DNA of 64,000 nt, taken from Paralcaligenes sp. KSB-10 (GTDB taxonomy: Bacteria > Pseudomonadota > Gammaproteobacteria > Burkholderiales > Burkholderiaceae_B). Of the stretch, positions 48,475 to 58,910 are shown one piece after another (position 1 is the stretch's first letter; each line of letters begins with the position of its first letter). The position numbers were made by a program, and so were the translations under genes. The notes beneath the pieces were generated by a model. That model was not told where the DNA came from. It did not search any database and saw only the letters and a list, made by a program, of their open reading frames with translations. The DNA is taken from NCBI RefSeq assembly GCF_021266465.1, contig NZ_CP089848.1:868001-932000 (forward strand), written 5' to 3'.

Positions 48475-49008
48475 GTAAGCTCCAGAAAATAAAATCGTTG
48501 GTTTTTACCACCCGGCGACAGGCGGGCTGCGCCCGTCGATAGAGGTAAATACCGCGGTTATGAAATCAGTTACAAAAATTCCTTGCACGAATCAATTGCC
48601 AAAGCCGGCTACGCGGCGACGCGGCAAAGACCCAATTGCGCAGATCCCATTGCAAGGACCTTTTATGCAACCTTTTGTGCAACATTTATGCAAATTGGTT
48701 TTTCCAATAAAAACAACAACTTTGCTCGAGTTTTTGTTAACCAAGCATTTTAACATGCCGGCGGCGCACTGCTCCATCGTAAAATCATCATTGAAATCTC
48801 CGGGTCAGGTCTTCTTATTATCGCCAGCTTCGATAACTGCAGGATGACAGGCCAGGCGCCGCGCATTGCGCCCGTTTCATATATAGTCAAGCCTTTGCGT
48901 GCCGCCGGGGCGGACCGCCGGCCCCGGCACGGCCCGTCCGTCGCGGCCCGAACATAATGAATTTTCTGGCGCCCCGGGCGCTCCAGCTTCCGTATCGACT
49001 TTTTGATC
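48475..49008. other. 534-base gene-free region between divergent ndk and valS
   Basis: No credible coding frame. An A/T-rich block (about 48670-48790) probably holds promoters. A G/C-rich hairpin with CCGGGGC/GCCCCGG stem extended by GTG/CAC (about 48899-48930) lies in the likely valS leader. No tRNA or known small RNA was recognised. Confidence 0.6.
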
Positions 49009-51855
49009 ATGACCACGAACTCCGCACAGAACGACCCTTCCCAACTTTCCAAGAGCTTCGAACCCAGCGAAATCGAATCACGCTGGTACGCAAAATGGGA
49101 GCAGCGCGGCTATTTCGTGGGAGGCCGGCATGTGGCTCCGGCACCTGGTTATGCCAGCCAACCCTATGCAATCCAGTTTCCGCCGCCGAATGTAACGGGC
49201 ACTTTGCACATGGGCCACGCCTTTAATCAGACAGTCATGGACGGCCTGGTGCGCTATCACCGCATGCGGGGGGACGATACGGTTTTCGTTCCCGGCACCG
49301 ACCACGCGGGAATTGCCACGCAAATCGTGGTGGAACGCCAGCTCGACGCACAAAAGATATCGCGCCACGACCTGGGGCGCGAACGCTTCGTCGAAAAAGT
49401 CTGGGAATGGAAACAAAAGTCGGGCAATGCCATCACCGAACAGTTTCGCCGCCTGGGTTCATCGGCGGACTGGAAACGTGAATATTTCACGATGGACGAC
49501 AACTTGTCGCGTGGAGTCGTCGAGACCTTTGTCCGGCTGCATGAACAAGGGCTGATTTACCGCGGCAAACGCCTGGTGAACTGGGATCCGGTACTGGGCA
49601 CCGCGGTATCCGATCTGGAAGTCGTCAGCGAGGAAGAAGACGGTTCCATGTGGGAAATCCGCTACCCGCTCGTCCAGCCCGAAGGCGGCCTGACCCACTT
49701 GGTGGTCGCCACCACCCGGCCCGAAACCATGCTGGGCGATGTAGCCGTCATGGTCCACCCCGACGACGAGCGCTACGCGCACCTGGTCGGGCGCAAAGTC
49801 ATGCTTCCTTTGTGCAATCGGGAAATCCCCGTGATTGCCGACGACTACGTCGACCGCGAATTCGGCACCGGTGTCGTCAAGGTTACCCCGGCGCACGATT
49901 TCAACGACTACGCTGTGGGACAGCGCCATGGCCTGGACATGATCAGCGTGCTGACGCTCGATGCCAGGATCAACGACAATTCCCCCGCTGCCTACCAGGG
50001 GCTGGATCGCTTCGAGGCGCGCAAAAAAGTGGTTCAGGACCTGGAGGCGATCGGCGCCTTAAATGGCGTCAAACCGCATAAACTCATGGTGCCGCGGGGC
50101 GACCGCACGAACACGGTCATCGAACCCATGCTCACCGACCAGTGGTTTGTCGCCATGAGCAAGCCCTCCCCCGAAGGCACCATCAACCCGGGCAAAAGCA
50201 TTACCGAGGTAGCGCTTCAGGTTGTGAGCGACGGCCGCATCAAGTTCTATCCCGAAAACTGGACGACCACCTACAACCAGTGGCTGGAAAAAATCCAGGA
50301 CTGGTGCATTTCGCGTCAACTGTGGTGGGGCCACCAGATACCAGCCTGGTACGCCGAAGACGGGCAGATTTTCGTTGCGCACAACGAAGAGGAAGCCGCC
50401 AGGAAAGCGGCGCAGGCCGGCGTCAGCGGCACGCTGACTCGCGACCCCGACGTGCTCGATACCTGGTTCTCTTCGGCCCTGGTGCCGTTTACCGACCTGG
50501 GCTGGCCCGAGCAATCTCCCGATCTGGCGCGCTACCTGCCGTCCAGCGTATTGGTAACCGGCTTCGATATTATTTTCTTCTGGGTCGCCCGCATGATCAT
50601 GATGAGCATGCACCTGACCGGCGAAGTGCCGTTCCGCGATGTCTACGTGCACGGGCTGGTGTGCGACATGGACGGCAAGAAAATGAGCAAATCCAAGGGC
50701 AACACCATAGACCCGGTCGATCTGATCGATGGCATTGGCCTGGACGAGCTGCTGGCCAAGCGTACCACGGGCCTGATGAATCCCAGGCAAGCGGCCAGCA
50801 TCGAAAAGAAAACCCGCAAGGACTACCCCCAGGGCTTCCCTGCCTACGGCACCGATGCCTTGCGCTTTACCATGGCGGCTTATGCAACGCTGGGGCGCAA
50901 TATCAATTTCGACCTGAAGCGCTGCGAAGGCTATCGCAACTTCTGCAACAAGCTCTGGAACGCGACGCGCTTCGTCTTGATGAATACCGAAGGACACGCC
51001 TTGGGCGGCGCCGGCCAGGGCGAGCTGTCGTTTGCCGACCGCTGGATCGTCAGCCAATTGCAGCGTCTCGAAAGCGAAATCCAACGCGGTTTCGACGATT
51101 ATCGCTTCGACAATATCGCCAATGCGCTCTATCGCTATATATGGGACGAATACTGCGACTGGTACGTCGAACTGGCCAAGGTACAGATTCAGAGCGGCAC
51201 TGCGGCCCAGCAACTGGGTACTCGCCGTACCCTGATACGCGTGCTGGAAACGGTATTGCGGCTGGCACATCCGATTATTCCGTTCATCACCGAAGAGCTT
51301 TGGCAAAAAGTCGCTCTGGTGGCCGGAAAGCGCACGGCCGCTGAAGAAACCAGTATTTCGGTACAGCCCTACCCGATCGCCGATTCCGATCATCTCGATG
51401 AAGAGGCCGAGGCGCAAATTGCCGAGCTCAAGGCGCAAGTCGAAGCGGTACGCGCCCTGCGCGGCGAAATGAACCTGTCGCCGGCCCAGCGTGTGCCGCT
51501 TATAGCCTTGGGTCACCAGGACACGCTGCAGTCCAATCGGCCGTATCTGGCTGCGCTTGCCAAGCTGAGCGATGTGTCCATCGTCGAGCATTTGCCCGAT
51601 TTGGGAGCGCCGGTGCAAGTCGTCGGCACGACGCAGCTTATGCTGCATGTGGAAATCGATGTAGCCGCCGAGCGGCTGCGCCTGGGCAAGGAAATCAGCC
51701 GCCTCGAGAACGAAATTGCCAAGGCCAATGGCAAGTTGTCGAACGCAAGCTTCGTCGAGCGCGCTCCGGCGGCAGTCATCGAACAGGAAAAAGCTCGGCT
51801 GGCACAGTTCACTGATACGCTGCACACGGTCAGCGCGCAGCTCGGCAAGCTGTGA
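49009..51855 (+). CDS. valS: valyl-tRNA synthetase
   Basis: 948 residues from ATG 49009 (a TTG at 49003 is the in-frame alternative). Class I motifs [13 protein letters not shown] (HIGH type, about residue 60) and [12 protein letters not shown] (about 560) are intact; the editing domain lies between. The C-terminal 65 residues form the usual coiled-coil tRNA-binding arm ([21 protein letters not shown]). Convergent with trmD, with palindromic element C between. Confidence 0.97.
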   Translation: MTTNSAQNDPSQLSKSFEPSEIESRWYAKWEQRGYFVGGRHVAPAPGYASQPYAIQFPPPNVTGTLHMGHAFNQTVMDGLVRYHRMRGDDTVFVPGTDHAGIATQIVVERQLDAQKISRHDLGRERFVEKVWEWKQKSGNAITEQFRRLGSSADWKREYFTMDDNLSRGVVETFVRLHEQGLIYRGKRLVNWDPVLGTAVSDLEVVSEEEDGSMWEIRYPLVQPEGGLTHLVVATTRPETMLGDVAVMVHPDDERYAHLVGRKVMLPLCNREIPVIADDYVDREFGTGVVKVTPAHDFNDYAVGQRHGLDMISVLTLDARINDNSPAAYQGLDRFEARKKVVQDLEAIGALNGVKPHKLMVPRGDRTNTVIEPMLTDQWFVAMSKPSPEGTINPGKSITEVALQVVSDGRIKFYPENWTTTYNQWLEKIQDWCISRQLWWGHQIPAWYAEDGQIFVAHNEEEAARKAAQAGVSGTLTRDPDVLDTWFSSALVPFTDLGWPEQSPDLARYLPSSVLVTGFDIIFFWVARMIMMSMHLTGEVPFRDVYVHGLVCDMDGKKMSKSKGNTIDPVDLIDGIGLDELLAKRTTGLMNPRQAASIEKKTRKDYPQGFPAYGTDALRFTMAAYATLGRNINFDLKRCEGYRNFCNKLWNATRFVLMNTEGHALGGAGQGELSFADRWIVSQLQRLESEIQRGFDDYRFDNIANALYRYIWDEYCDWYVELAKVQIQSGTAAQQLGTRRTLIRVLETVLRLAHPIIPFITEELWQKVALVAGKRTAAEETSISVQPYPIADSDHLDEEAEAQIAELKAQVEAVRALRGEMNLSPAQRVPLIALGHQDTLQSNRPYLAALAKLSDVSIVEHLPDLGAPVQVVGTTQLMLHVEIDVAAERLRLGKEISRLENEIAKANGKLSNASFVERAPAAVIEQEKARLAQFTDTLHTVSAQLGKL

Positions 51856-51932
51856 TGTAGAACTCTTCCTGGAGACAGTGGCGCGGGGGCTGGCCGTCAA
51901 ACGTGTTCTTGAATGTTCCTCGTTCTTGAGGC

Positions 51933-52163
51933 GCGGGGGTGGCGGCCCAGGCGGGGTGGGGCTCGCATCGTCCGGTCCTGGCTTTGCCAGGACTGCCCGC
52001 GGCCGGCGCCTGGATCGGGCGGTCGCGGAACTCGCGTCGTCCACAGCCCCCCGGGCTGTGGACGCCCTTGACGCTCAGACAACCGCTCCCTTGCATCCCG
52101 ATCCAGGCGCCGGCCGCGGCGGACTCAACGCTCGCCCCACCCCGCCTGGGCCGCCACCCCCGC
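51933..52163. repeat. large palindromic element C
   Basis: A perfect 30-base inverted repeat (51933-51962 with 52134-52163) encloses a perfect 23-base one (51997-52019 with 52097-52119), a side hairpin 51975-51993 (8-bp stem, TTT loop) and an apical hairpin 52038-52064 (12-bp stem, CCC loop). The apical part is bracketed by AACTCGC (52029-52035) and GCTCAGACA (52073-52081), as in elements A and B. Confidence 0.9.
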
Positions 52164-52190
52164 TTGCATCTAAGTTTTTTGGACGATATC

Positions 52191-52265
52191 CAGGCCTGCG
52201 TTTTTCGGATGATCGCAGGCCTGCGCTTTTTGCATGCTTAAGGACCTGCCTTTTTTGCATGAAAG
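52191..52265 (+). repeat. short degenerate repeats after element C
   Basis: Units starting at 52191, 52216 and about 52245 share CAGGCCTGCGYTTTTT-like sequence with 25-29 base spacing; the third is diverged. They lie next to the trmD stop and include GCAGGCCTGC palindromes, so they may help end transcripts. Confidence 0.55.
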
Positions 52266-52274
52266 AGGCTTTAT

Positions 52275-53072
52275 CTACGTGAGGGTGGGCCTGTCAGCGA
52301 TTTGGGCCAGGAATTTTTCGTCGGCCCCCGAAAGCAGGCCTTGCTCGCGCGCGTGGGCTATCAAGTCGGGGCGCCGGGCCAGCGTCAACCGCAAAGACTG
52401 CTGGCGGCGCCACACGGCAATGTTGGCATGATGCCCCGACAGCAATACCGCCGGCACGGGCTGCTCGCCGTATTGCTCCGGTCGCGTGTAATGAGGGCTG
52501 TCGAGCAGCCCGGTCAGGACGGTATTGAATGAATCCTGCAATGCCGAATCGGCGTCGTTCAGTGCGCCCGGCAGCAGGCGCACGGCGGCGTCCATGATGG
52601 CAAGAGCTGGGATTTCGCCGCCCGACAGCACAAAGTCGCCGATGGATATTTCCTCGGTCACGCAACGGTCTATGAATCGCTGGTCCACGCCTTCGTAGCG
52701 TCCGCAAATAAGGATGGCTCCGCCTGTATCCCGCAAACGCTCGGCCATCGATTGATCGAAACGCTTGCCGGTCGGGCTCATCAAAATTACCGCGGCGGGA
52801 ACATTTGACGCCGGATCGCCAGGCGAAGCGGCTTCGCTGCGCTGCTCCTGGGCGGCGTGCACCGCCTGTTCCAGGGGGTCGGCCATCATCACCATGCCCG
52901 GGCCGCCGCCATAAGGGCGATCGTCCACAGTACGGTGAACGTCGTGGGTATAGTCGCGCGGATTCCACACATTCAGGGACCAGAGCCCCTGCTTATGCGC
53001 GCGCCCCGTGATGCCTTGATCGCGGACCACACCAAACATTTCCGGAAACAGAGAAACAACGTCAAAGCGCAT
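52275..53072 (-). CDS. trmD: tRNA (guanine-N1)-methyltransferase
   Basis: 265 residues from ATG 53072 ([12 protein letters not shown], the normal TrmD start). SPOUT knot motifs [14 protein letters not shown] and [17 protein letters not shown] are intact, with [11 protein letters not shown] upstream. It methylates G37 of tRNAs. It follows rimM by 14 bases. The usual next gene rplS (L19) is not downstream; element C and convergent valS come instead. Confidence 0.96.
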   Translation of the reverse strand: MRFDVVSLFPEMFGVVRDQGITGRAHKQGLWSLNVWNPRDYTHDVHRTVDDRPYGGGPGMVMMADPLEQAVHAAQEQRSEAASPGDPASNVPAAVILMSPTGKRFDQSMAERLRDTGGAILICGRYEGVDQRFIDRCVTEEISIGDFVLSGGEIPALAIMDAAVRLLPGALNDADSALQDSFNTVLTGLLDSPHYTRPEQYGEQPVPAVLLSGHHANIAVWRRQQSLRLTLARRPDLIAHAREQGLLSGADEKFLAQIADRPTLT

Positions 53073-53086
53073 AGCAGTGCCTCGAA

Positions 53087-53704
53087 CTAGAATTCGACCG
53101 GCCAATCGCTTTCGATACGTTTTCCGGCTACATCGACCACATGAATATGCGCATTGACAAATGGCACCAGCACTTCATGGGGAAGGCCCTTGGCATTCAA
53201 TACGGGAACCAGTTGGTTTTGCTCGTCCAGAGTGGCGCCTGCCACACGCAAAATCGCGTGTGCGCCATTGTCGACGACCTCGACCACCTCGCCTATCAAT
53301 ACCGGTCGGCCATCCTGGTCGCCGAACAGACGGCAGCCGATCAGGTCGATCCAATAGTATTCGTCGTCTGCGGCAGGTGGAAACGCGCTGCGCGGCACCC
53401 AGACTGTATAGCCCTTGAGCGCTTCGGCGCTGTCCCGATCGGGCGCCAGATCCAGTTGGGCCACGATCGTGGCGCCTTGAGGGCGGCAGGCCGATACCTT
53501 GACGGCTCGCGGCAAGGGCAAAACGCCCGTATTTCCCAACACGGGAACGGGCGCTCTCAACCACCAGTCTTTGACCTTGAGCAGGACATCCGCCTGGGCC
53601 GAGTGCGGCTGGATCTTGACCCAGCCCTTGACCCCATATGCGGATACGACACGCCCCAACTCTACAAGACCATCGGGTATCCCGGCGCCTTGGGTATCAG
53701 GCAT
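53087..53704 (-). CDS. rimM: ribosome maturation factor RimM
   Basis: 205 residues: an N-terminal RimM domain ([21 protein letters not shown]) and a PRC-barrel C-terminal half ([12 protein letters not shown]...[16 protein letters not shown]...[12 protein letters not shown]). It assists 30S head maturation through S19. Slightly longer than E. coli RimM (182). Gap of 36 bases to rpsP. Confidence 0.94.
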   Translation of the reverse strand: MPDTQGAGIPDGLVELGRVVSAYGVKGWVKIQPHSAQADVLLKVKDWWLRAPVPVLGNTGVLPLPRAVKVSACRPQGATIVAQLDLAPDRDSAEALKGYTVWVPRSAFPPAADDEYYWIDLIGCRLFGDQDGRPVLIGEVVEVVDNGAHAILRVAGATLDEQNQLVPVLNAKGLPHEVLVPFVNAHIHVVDVAGKRIESDWPVEF

Positions 53705-53740
53705 TATTGCTGCTCAATAGCCGTACGCTGAACAAAATGC

Positions 53741-53995
53741 TCAGGCAGCGGCTTTGGCGGAGAATTCTTTTACCAGACGCTCGACGGCAAGCGAAATCTG
53801 CGCACCATTGTCGGCCCAATACTGAACCCGATCCAAAGCCAGGCGCAGGTTTTCCTGACCTTCATTGGCAACAGGGTTGTAAAACCCCACGCGTTCAATA
53901 AAACGACCATCGCGACGGTTACGCGAATCGGTTGCTACAACGTTGTAAAACGGACGCTTCTTCGAGCCGCCACGGGCTAGACGAATCACAACCAT
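53741..53995 (-). CDS. rpsP: 30S ribosomal protein S16
   Basis: 84 residues from ATG 53995 ([19 protein letters not shown], the canonical start). [10 protein letters not shown] is also typical. First gene of rpsP-rimM-trmD. Promoter probably within the 237 bases upstream (53996-54232), where no other feature was recognised. Confidence 0.97.
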   Translation of the reverse strand: MVVIRLARGGSKKRPFYNVVATDSRNRRDGRFIERVGFYNPVANEGQENLRLALDRVQYWADNGAQISLAVERLVKEFSAKAAA

Positions 53996-54232
53996 TGGTA
54001 ATCCTTTGAAAATACTGTGAAAAACGAAAGATTCTAGCACTTTTACAGGCTTGTGAGCAAACCGATTTGCCGGAAAACATTAAATACCGCATCAAAACAC
54101 AACACCCGATGCGCCGGCATGCGTGTGGGGGCGGACACCAGGCCCCTCCCTGCGCTACCGCCTAGTGACTTCCAGTAGGGCATCTACCGACGGGGAAAAG
54201 TGGCAATCAACGATGAATCCGGAAATTCGGAG

Positions 54233-54481
54233 TCAGCGGCGGGCCAGGAAATGAGTGGCGCCCGCTGCGGACTCGACCTGCGTCAACAAGGTGTTGCCGG
54301 TTTGCTTGGCAAAGGCCTGGAAATCCCGGATTGCGTGCGGATCGGTAGTAATGACCTTGAGCACCTGGCCGCTCTGCAACTGTGCCAGCGCTTTTTTGGC
54401 GCGCAAAATAGGCAATGGACATTTCAGACCCGAGGCATCCACTTCGATATCGGGATCAGGCAAAGCTGCTGTTTCGTTCAT
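54233..54481 (-). CDS. TusA-family sulfur carrier protein
   Basis: 82 residues from ATG 54481 (a longer frame reaches 54613 but overlaps alaS). The IF3-C-like fold has VDASGLKCPLPILRAKKAL with the persulfide Cys in CPLP, and VITTDPHAIRDF. TusA proteins shuttle sulfur, e.g. for tRNA thiolation. It follows alaS by 28 bases, a frequent pairing. Confidence 0.92.
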   Translation of the reverse strand: MNETAALPDPDIEVDASGLKCPLPILRAKKALAQLQSGQVLKVITTDPHAIRDFQAFAKQTGNTLLTQVESAAGATHFLARR

Positions 54482-54509
54482 GATGACAGAATAACCTTCC
54501 AGGTAAAAC

Positions 54510-57134
54510 CTAGGCTTCCAGACGAGTGCGCACCCATGCTTCAACGCTGGACATCGCTCCGGGCAGCGCAGCCAGATCGGTGCCTCCGCCCATGGCCATA
54601 TCGGGACGCCCACCGCCTTTGCCGCCCACCTGGGCCGCCACAGCGCCGACCAGCTCGCCGGCCTTGACCTTGGACAGAAGGTCCGACGTCACGCCGGCAA
54701 CCAGGCTGATTTTTCCTTCGGCTTCGGCCGACAACAACACAATGCCCGATTTGATACGGCCCTTGAGCTCGTCGACAATGCCGCGCAACACCTTGGGATC
54801 GGTGCCATTCATTTGCGCCACCAGCAGCTTGGAATCGCCCGTCAGGGCCACAGCCTTGCTGACCAGATCGAGGCCGGCCTGCGAGGCCAGCTTGCTCTTG
54901 GCCTGATCGAGATCGTGCTCGGCCGCTTTAAGCTGATTCTGCAACAGGCCAATGCGCTCGACGAGTTCGGCCGGCTGGGATTTGAGCAAACCCGCCGCCC
55001 GCAACAGAGTGGCATTGGTTTGCTGCACCCAGCGCAGCGCGTTATCGCCGGTAATGGCTTCAATGCGGCGTACGCCGGCAGCCACTCCCCCTTCGGAGAG
55101 AATTTTGAACAGGCCTATATCGCCTGTGCTGCCCACATGAGTGCCGCCGCATAATTCACGCGAGAAACCGATATCCAGCACACGCACTGTGTCGCCGTAT
55201 TTTTCGCCGAACAAAGCCATGGCGCCGCCCTTCACCGCCTCGTCGTAGGCCATGACTTGCGCGTTGACCGGCTGATTGGCGAGGATCTCGGCATTGACGA
55301 TTTGTTCGACCTGAACAATTTGTTCGCTGGACATGGGCGCATCGTGCGCGAAATCGAAACGCGTTTTTTCCGCGTCGACCAGCGAACCGCGTTGCTGCAC
55401 ATGGCTGCCCAACACCTGCCGCAAAGCCTTGTGCATCAGGTGGGTGGCCGAGTGATTGCGTACGGTACGGGCGCGGCGCTGCGCATCGACTTTCGCGTCG
55501 ACCCGGTCGCCCACCGCCAGGGAGCCATTCAGCACGGACCCATGGTGGCCAAACACGCCATTCTGAATTTTTTGCGTATCGGACACCTGGAAACTGGCGG
55601 AACCGGTGCTCAAGGTGCCCGTATCGCCAACCTGCCCGCCGGATTCCGCATAAAAGGGCGTGGCATCGAGTACCACAATGGCTTCCTGGCCCTGGGATAC
55701 CGAATCGACCGACGTGCCCCCGACATACAGGGCGGTAACCAGGCCCTGGCCCTGCAAATGCTCATAGCCATCGAAACGCGTTTGTACCCCGTGATAGCTC
55801 AGGCCTTCAACGGCCTTGAACTTGCCGGCGGCACGGGCTTGCTCGCGCTGGCGCGCCATGGACTGCTCGAAGCCGTCGAGATCGACGTCAACATTGCGTT
55901 CGCGGCAGATATCGGCGGTCAGATCGACCGGGAAACCATAAGTATCGTAAAGCGTAAACAAGGTTTGCCCGTCGAGCACGCCGTTTTCGGGAATATCGGC
56001 AAGCGCCGTATCCAGAATCTTCATGCCGTGCTCAAGCGTTTCGCTAAAACGCTCTTCTTCCTGCTTGAGCACTTGTTCCACCCGTGCCTGATTTCTGGCC
56101 AGCTCGGGATAGGCCTCGCCCATTTGAGCTACCAGGTCGGCCACCAGCCGAAAAAAGAAAGGTTGCGACTGGCCCAGCTTGTAGCCATGACGCAAGGCGC
56201 GGCGCACAATTCGCCGCAGGACGTAACCACGCCCTTCATTGCTGGGGATGACGCCATCGACAATCAGGAAGCTGCAGGCGCGTATGTGATCGGCAATAAC
56301 CTTGAGGGAATTATTGGCCAGATCGGCGACCCTTGTTTCGCGTGCCGCAGCCTTGATCAGCGCCTGAAACAGATCTATTTCATAATTGGAATGAACATGC
56401 TGCAAGACCGCGGCGATGCGTTCCAGGCCCATGCCTGTATCGACACAGGGCTTGGGCAGGCGCGGCATATTGCCGGCGGCATCACGCTCGAACTGCATGA
56501 ACACCAGATTCCAGATTTCGATGTAGCGGTCTCCGTCTTCCTCGGCGGACCCCGGTGGCCCACCCCAGATTTCGGGGCCATGGTCGTAGAAAATCTCGGA
56601 ACAAGGGCCGCACGGACCCGTGTCGGCCATTTGCCAGAAATTATCGGAGGCATACCGCGCGCCCTTATTGTCGCCGATGCGCACAATACGTTCGACCGGC
56701 ACGCCGATTTCCTTGGCCCAGATGTCATAGGCCTCGTCATCTTCCTGATACACCGTCACCCACAGCTTTTCGGCCGGCAGCCTGTAGACCGCGGTCAATA
56801 GTTCCCAGGCGTTATGTATGGCCTCGCGCTTGAAATAATCGCCGAAGCTGAAGTTTCCCAGCATTTCGAAGAACGTGTGATGCCTGGCCGTATAGCCGAC
56901 ATTTTCCAGATCGTTATGCTTGCCTCCCGCCCGTACGCAACGCTGCGAGCTGGCGGCTCGCGTGTAGGGCCGGGTTTCCTTGCCGGTGAATACATCCTTG
57001 AACTGCACCATGCCGGCATTGGTAAACAGCAAAGTTGGATCGTTACCCGGCACAAGCGAGGACGACGCCACGATGTGATGGCCTTTGGACTCAAAAAACG
57101 ATAAGAATTTTTGACGGATTTCGGAGGTCTTCAT
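54510..57134 (-). CDS. alaS: alanyl-tRNA synthetase
   Basis: 874 residues. Aminoacylation domain at the N-terminus ([36 protein letters not shown]), editing domain with [17 protein letters not shown] and [13 protein letters not shown] (zinc/editing residues), and a C-terminal DHHA1 domain with a Gly-rich [13 protein letters not shown] segment. Full length and intact. It lies 117 bases downstream of pilV with no strong terminator seen between them. Confidence 0.97.
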   Translation of the reverse strand: MKTSEIRQKFLSFFESKGHHIVASSSLVPGNDPTLLFTNAGMVQFKDVFTGKETRPYTRAASSQRCVRAGGKHNDLENVGYTARHHTFFEMLGNFSFGDYFKREAIHNAWELLTAVYRLPAEKLWVTVYQEDDEAYDIWAKEIGVPVERIVRIGDNKGARYASDNFWQMADTGPCGPCSEIFYDHGPEIWGGPPGSAEEDGDRYIEIWNLVFMQFERDAAGNMPRLPKPCVDTGMGLERIAAVLQHVHSNYEIDLFQALIKAAARETRVADLANNSLKVIADHIRACSFLIVDGVIPSNEGRGYVLRRIVRRALRHGYKLGQSQPFFFRLVADLVAQMGEAYPELARNQARVEQVLKQEEERFSETLEHGMKILDTALADIPENGVLDGQTLFTLYDTYGFPVDLTADICRERNVDVDLDGFEQSMARQREQARAAGKFKAVEGLSYHGVQTRFDGYEHLQGQGLVTALYVGGTSVDSVSQGQEAIVVLDATPFYAESGGQVGDTGTLSTGSASFQVSDTQKIQNGVFGHHGSVLNGSLAVGDRVDAKVDAQRRARTVRNHSATHLMHKALRQVLGSHVQQRGSLVDAEKTRFDFAHDAPMSSEQIVQVEQIVNAEILANQPVNAQVMAYDEAVKGGAMALFGEKYGDTVRVLDIGFSRELCGGTHVGSTGDIGLFKILSEGGVAAGVRRIEAITGDNALRWVQQTNATLLRAAGLLKSQPAELVERIGLLQNQLKAAEHDLDQAKSKLASQAGLDLVSKAVALTGDSKLLVAQMNGTDPKVLRGIVDELKGRIKSGIVLLSAEAEGKISLVAGVTSDLLSKVKAGELVGAVAAQVGGKGGGRPDMAMGGGTDLAALPGAMSSVEAWVRTRLEA

Positions 57135-57251
57135 TGCAGAAAAGCGCTAATTTAATGGGTAACGGTCGATTATAGAGGCTGTTGCTAAAAAAACACTAAA
57201 CCATGTCCAATCGCAACAGGCGGCCAAGACTGAACCCTGCGCCAATCACGG

Positions 57252-58271
57252 CTATTCGACGCATAGGTAACCCACGGTCCGCCCCTCGGGCGGCGGGTGG
57301 CTGCCGCTATCGGAAATGGTGGTCATTGCAAAACCAGGAGGACAACTGCAGGCGCCGGTCGCCGGATTCGCCGAAGAACTCCCGCTGCCGGTCCTGCAGC
57401 CATACAGCGTATTGACCGAAAATCCGCCGCCGCCCCCACCGCCAGCCTGCCGCCAGGAATAGCCGCGACAGATCAGCAAACCGCCAAAAGACTGGCGTGC
57501 TACCGCCCCATTCTGGCTGCAAGGGGTAAACGCCGCCTCTTCAGCGCCAATAGTCAGGTAGTTCTTTATTGACAAAGACCCCCCGGTCTTGAGATCGCCC
57601 GCAACGCTTGCCGGCCCGCGAAAATCCGGGTCACGCTCATCGTGCACCCGCAAATAATCCAGATGCGCCAACTGTCCCGCCGTGACCGCCATGGCCAAAG
57701 TGCCGACGGGCAAGGCATCCATGCCCATTACAGGTGGATTGGAATAACCGAAGGCTGCACCACCGACATGATCGGGACGCAGGCGCGACACAACGCCTCC
57801 CCAGCCCTGCGCCGCGAGCAACCATTGCGCGATCATCTGCTCGTCGACATGGCCGCGGCGTACCATGGCCCGGGTACTGTGCACCAGGGCTTCGAGCCGG
57901 CAGGCGCCGGCCCCGCATGAACCGCTGCGCATCAGCACGACGGCGGCCGACAGGCCTCCGGTGCCGCGCTCGGGAAAGCCCGCCGACAAAAGACCATCGG
58001 CCTTGAGCTCGGCCACGCTGGGTGCGGACCAATTGGCATACCCTTTATGCGCCAGCTCTGTTGTGCCCGATGCCTTGAGCAAGGTTTGATCGTAGCGTTC
58101 GATATACGCTTGCACCGCATTTTTCACCATGGCCATCCAGGCAGCCGAAGACTGAGCCGCCCCGTCGTTGATCCTGTTGGCCAGGGTGCCTGCGCCCCAT
58201 ACCGCCAGCAAGGTCGCGATCAGCACCGCCAGCGTCAATTCCAGCAGGGCATATCCTTGCTGCCGATGCAT
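57252..58271 (-). CDS. pilV: PilV-like minor pilin / pilus tip protein
   Basis: 339 residues. A short leader with HRQQG|YALLELTLAV, Glu at +5, and a long hydrophobic helix make it a type IV pilin; the large C-terminal domain matches PilV-type shufflon proteins (TGACSCPPGF near the end, followed by SGSHPPPEG). In thin-pilus systems PilV is the tip adhesin that picks the recipient cell surface. No shufflon repeats or invertase gene follow; alaS is next. Last gene of the cluster, 9 bases after pilS. Confidence 0.82.
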   Translation of the reverse strand: MHRQQGYALLELTLAVLIATLLAVWGAGTLANRINDGAAQSSAAWMAMVKNAVQAYIERYDQTLLKASGTTELAHKGYANWSAPSVAELKADGLLSAGFPERGTGGLSAAVVLMRSGSCGAGACRLEALVHSTRAMVRRGHVDEQMIAQWLLAAQGWGGVVSRLRPDHVGGAAFGYSNPPVMGMDALPVGTLAMAVTAGQLAHLDYLRVHDERDPDFRGPASVAGDLKTGGSLSIKNYLTIGAEEAAFTPCSQNGAVARQSFGGLLICRGYSWRQAGGGGGGGFSVNTLYGCRTGSGSSSANPATGACSCPPGFAMTTISDSGSHPPPEGRTVGYLCVE

Positions 58272-58280
58272 GGGGGCCTC

Positions 58281-58883
58281 CTAGCTGGCAGTGAAGACAA
58301 AAGTATTGACATCGCCCCTGGCGCACTTGGACTCCGCCGTCAAGGCGCTGTAGGCGGTCGCATCGTCTTTTACCGTAGCCGCCGATTGCCCATCGGGAGC
58401 CACGGTAATGCTGTCGGAAACCCGCTGCATGACCGACGCAATCGCGGGGCACGCGGCATTATTCACCCGGGACAGGGTGATCGCAAAGGCGGCGCCGGCC
58501 GCGGCCGGACCGACGGTCACTTCGCCGTCGGTACCCAGCCCGTGCAGCACCTTGATCGTTGCGTCGGCTCCCGATACCGAGAAAATGCTGGATTCACGTA
58601 CCAGATTCGCAAAATTGGGAGTGTCGATTTCGGCATAAGGAGCAGACGAACCATTGGGTACATTGACCTTGGTCTGCAGAATGAAGCGCGCCAGTTCTTC
58701 ACCTACCTTGGGTACCTTGTTTTCGACGACATAACTGCCTATGGCCGGAATCCCGATAATCGCCAGCAGCAATACGATGGCCGTCACGATCGATACTTCG
58801 ATCAGGGAAAATCCTTGTTGACGATGCAGGCCGTGCCGCAGAGGCAGGCAGCGCGGCTGAACCGCGGTGGTAATAACAGACAT
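58281..58883 (-). CDS. pilS: PilS-like type IVb major prepilin
   Basis: 200 residues. A 24-residue leader ending RQQG precedes FSLIEVSIVTAIVLLLAIIG, the class IVb pilin helix with Glu at +5. Two Cys in the C-terminal half (about 159 and 187; ACPAIA and SKCARGD) probably form the pilin disulfide. GAGGAG lies 6 bases before ATG 58883. It is the main thin-pilus subunit. It follows pilR by 27 bases. Confidence 0.88.
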   Translation of the reverse strand: MSVITTAVQPRCLPLRHGLHRQQGFSLIEVSIVTAIVLLLAIIGIPAIGSYVVENKVPKVGEELARFILQTKVNVPNGSSAPYAEIDTPNFANLVRESSIFSVSGADATIKVLHGLGTDGEVTVGPAAAGAAFAITLSRVNNAACPAIASVMQRVSDSITVAPDGQSAATVKDDATAYSALTAESKCARGDVNTFVFTAS

Positions 58884-58910
58884 GACAACTCCTCGATGAC
58901 ACGCTTGCCA

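Noticed and set aside
50059-52044. 661-codon open frame on the minus strand opposite valS
   Set aside because: Antisense shadow of the valS frame that continues into element C; no recognisable domains.
55257-56801. 514-codon open frame opposite alaS
   Set aside because: Antisense shadow; alaS motifs are intact on the minus strand.
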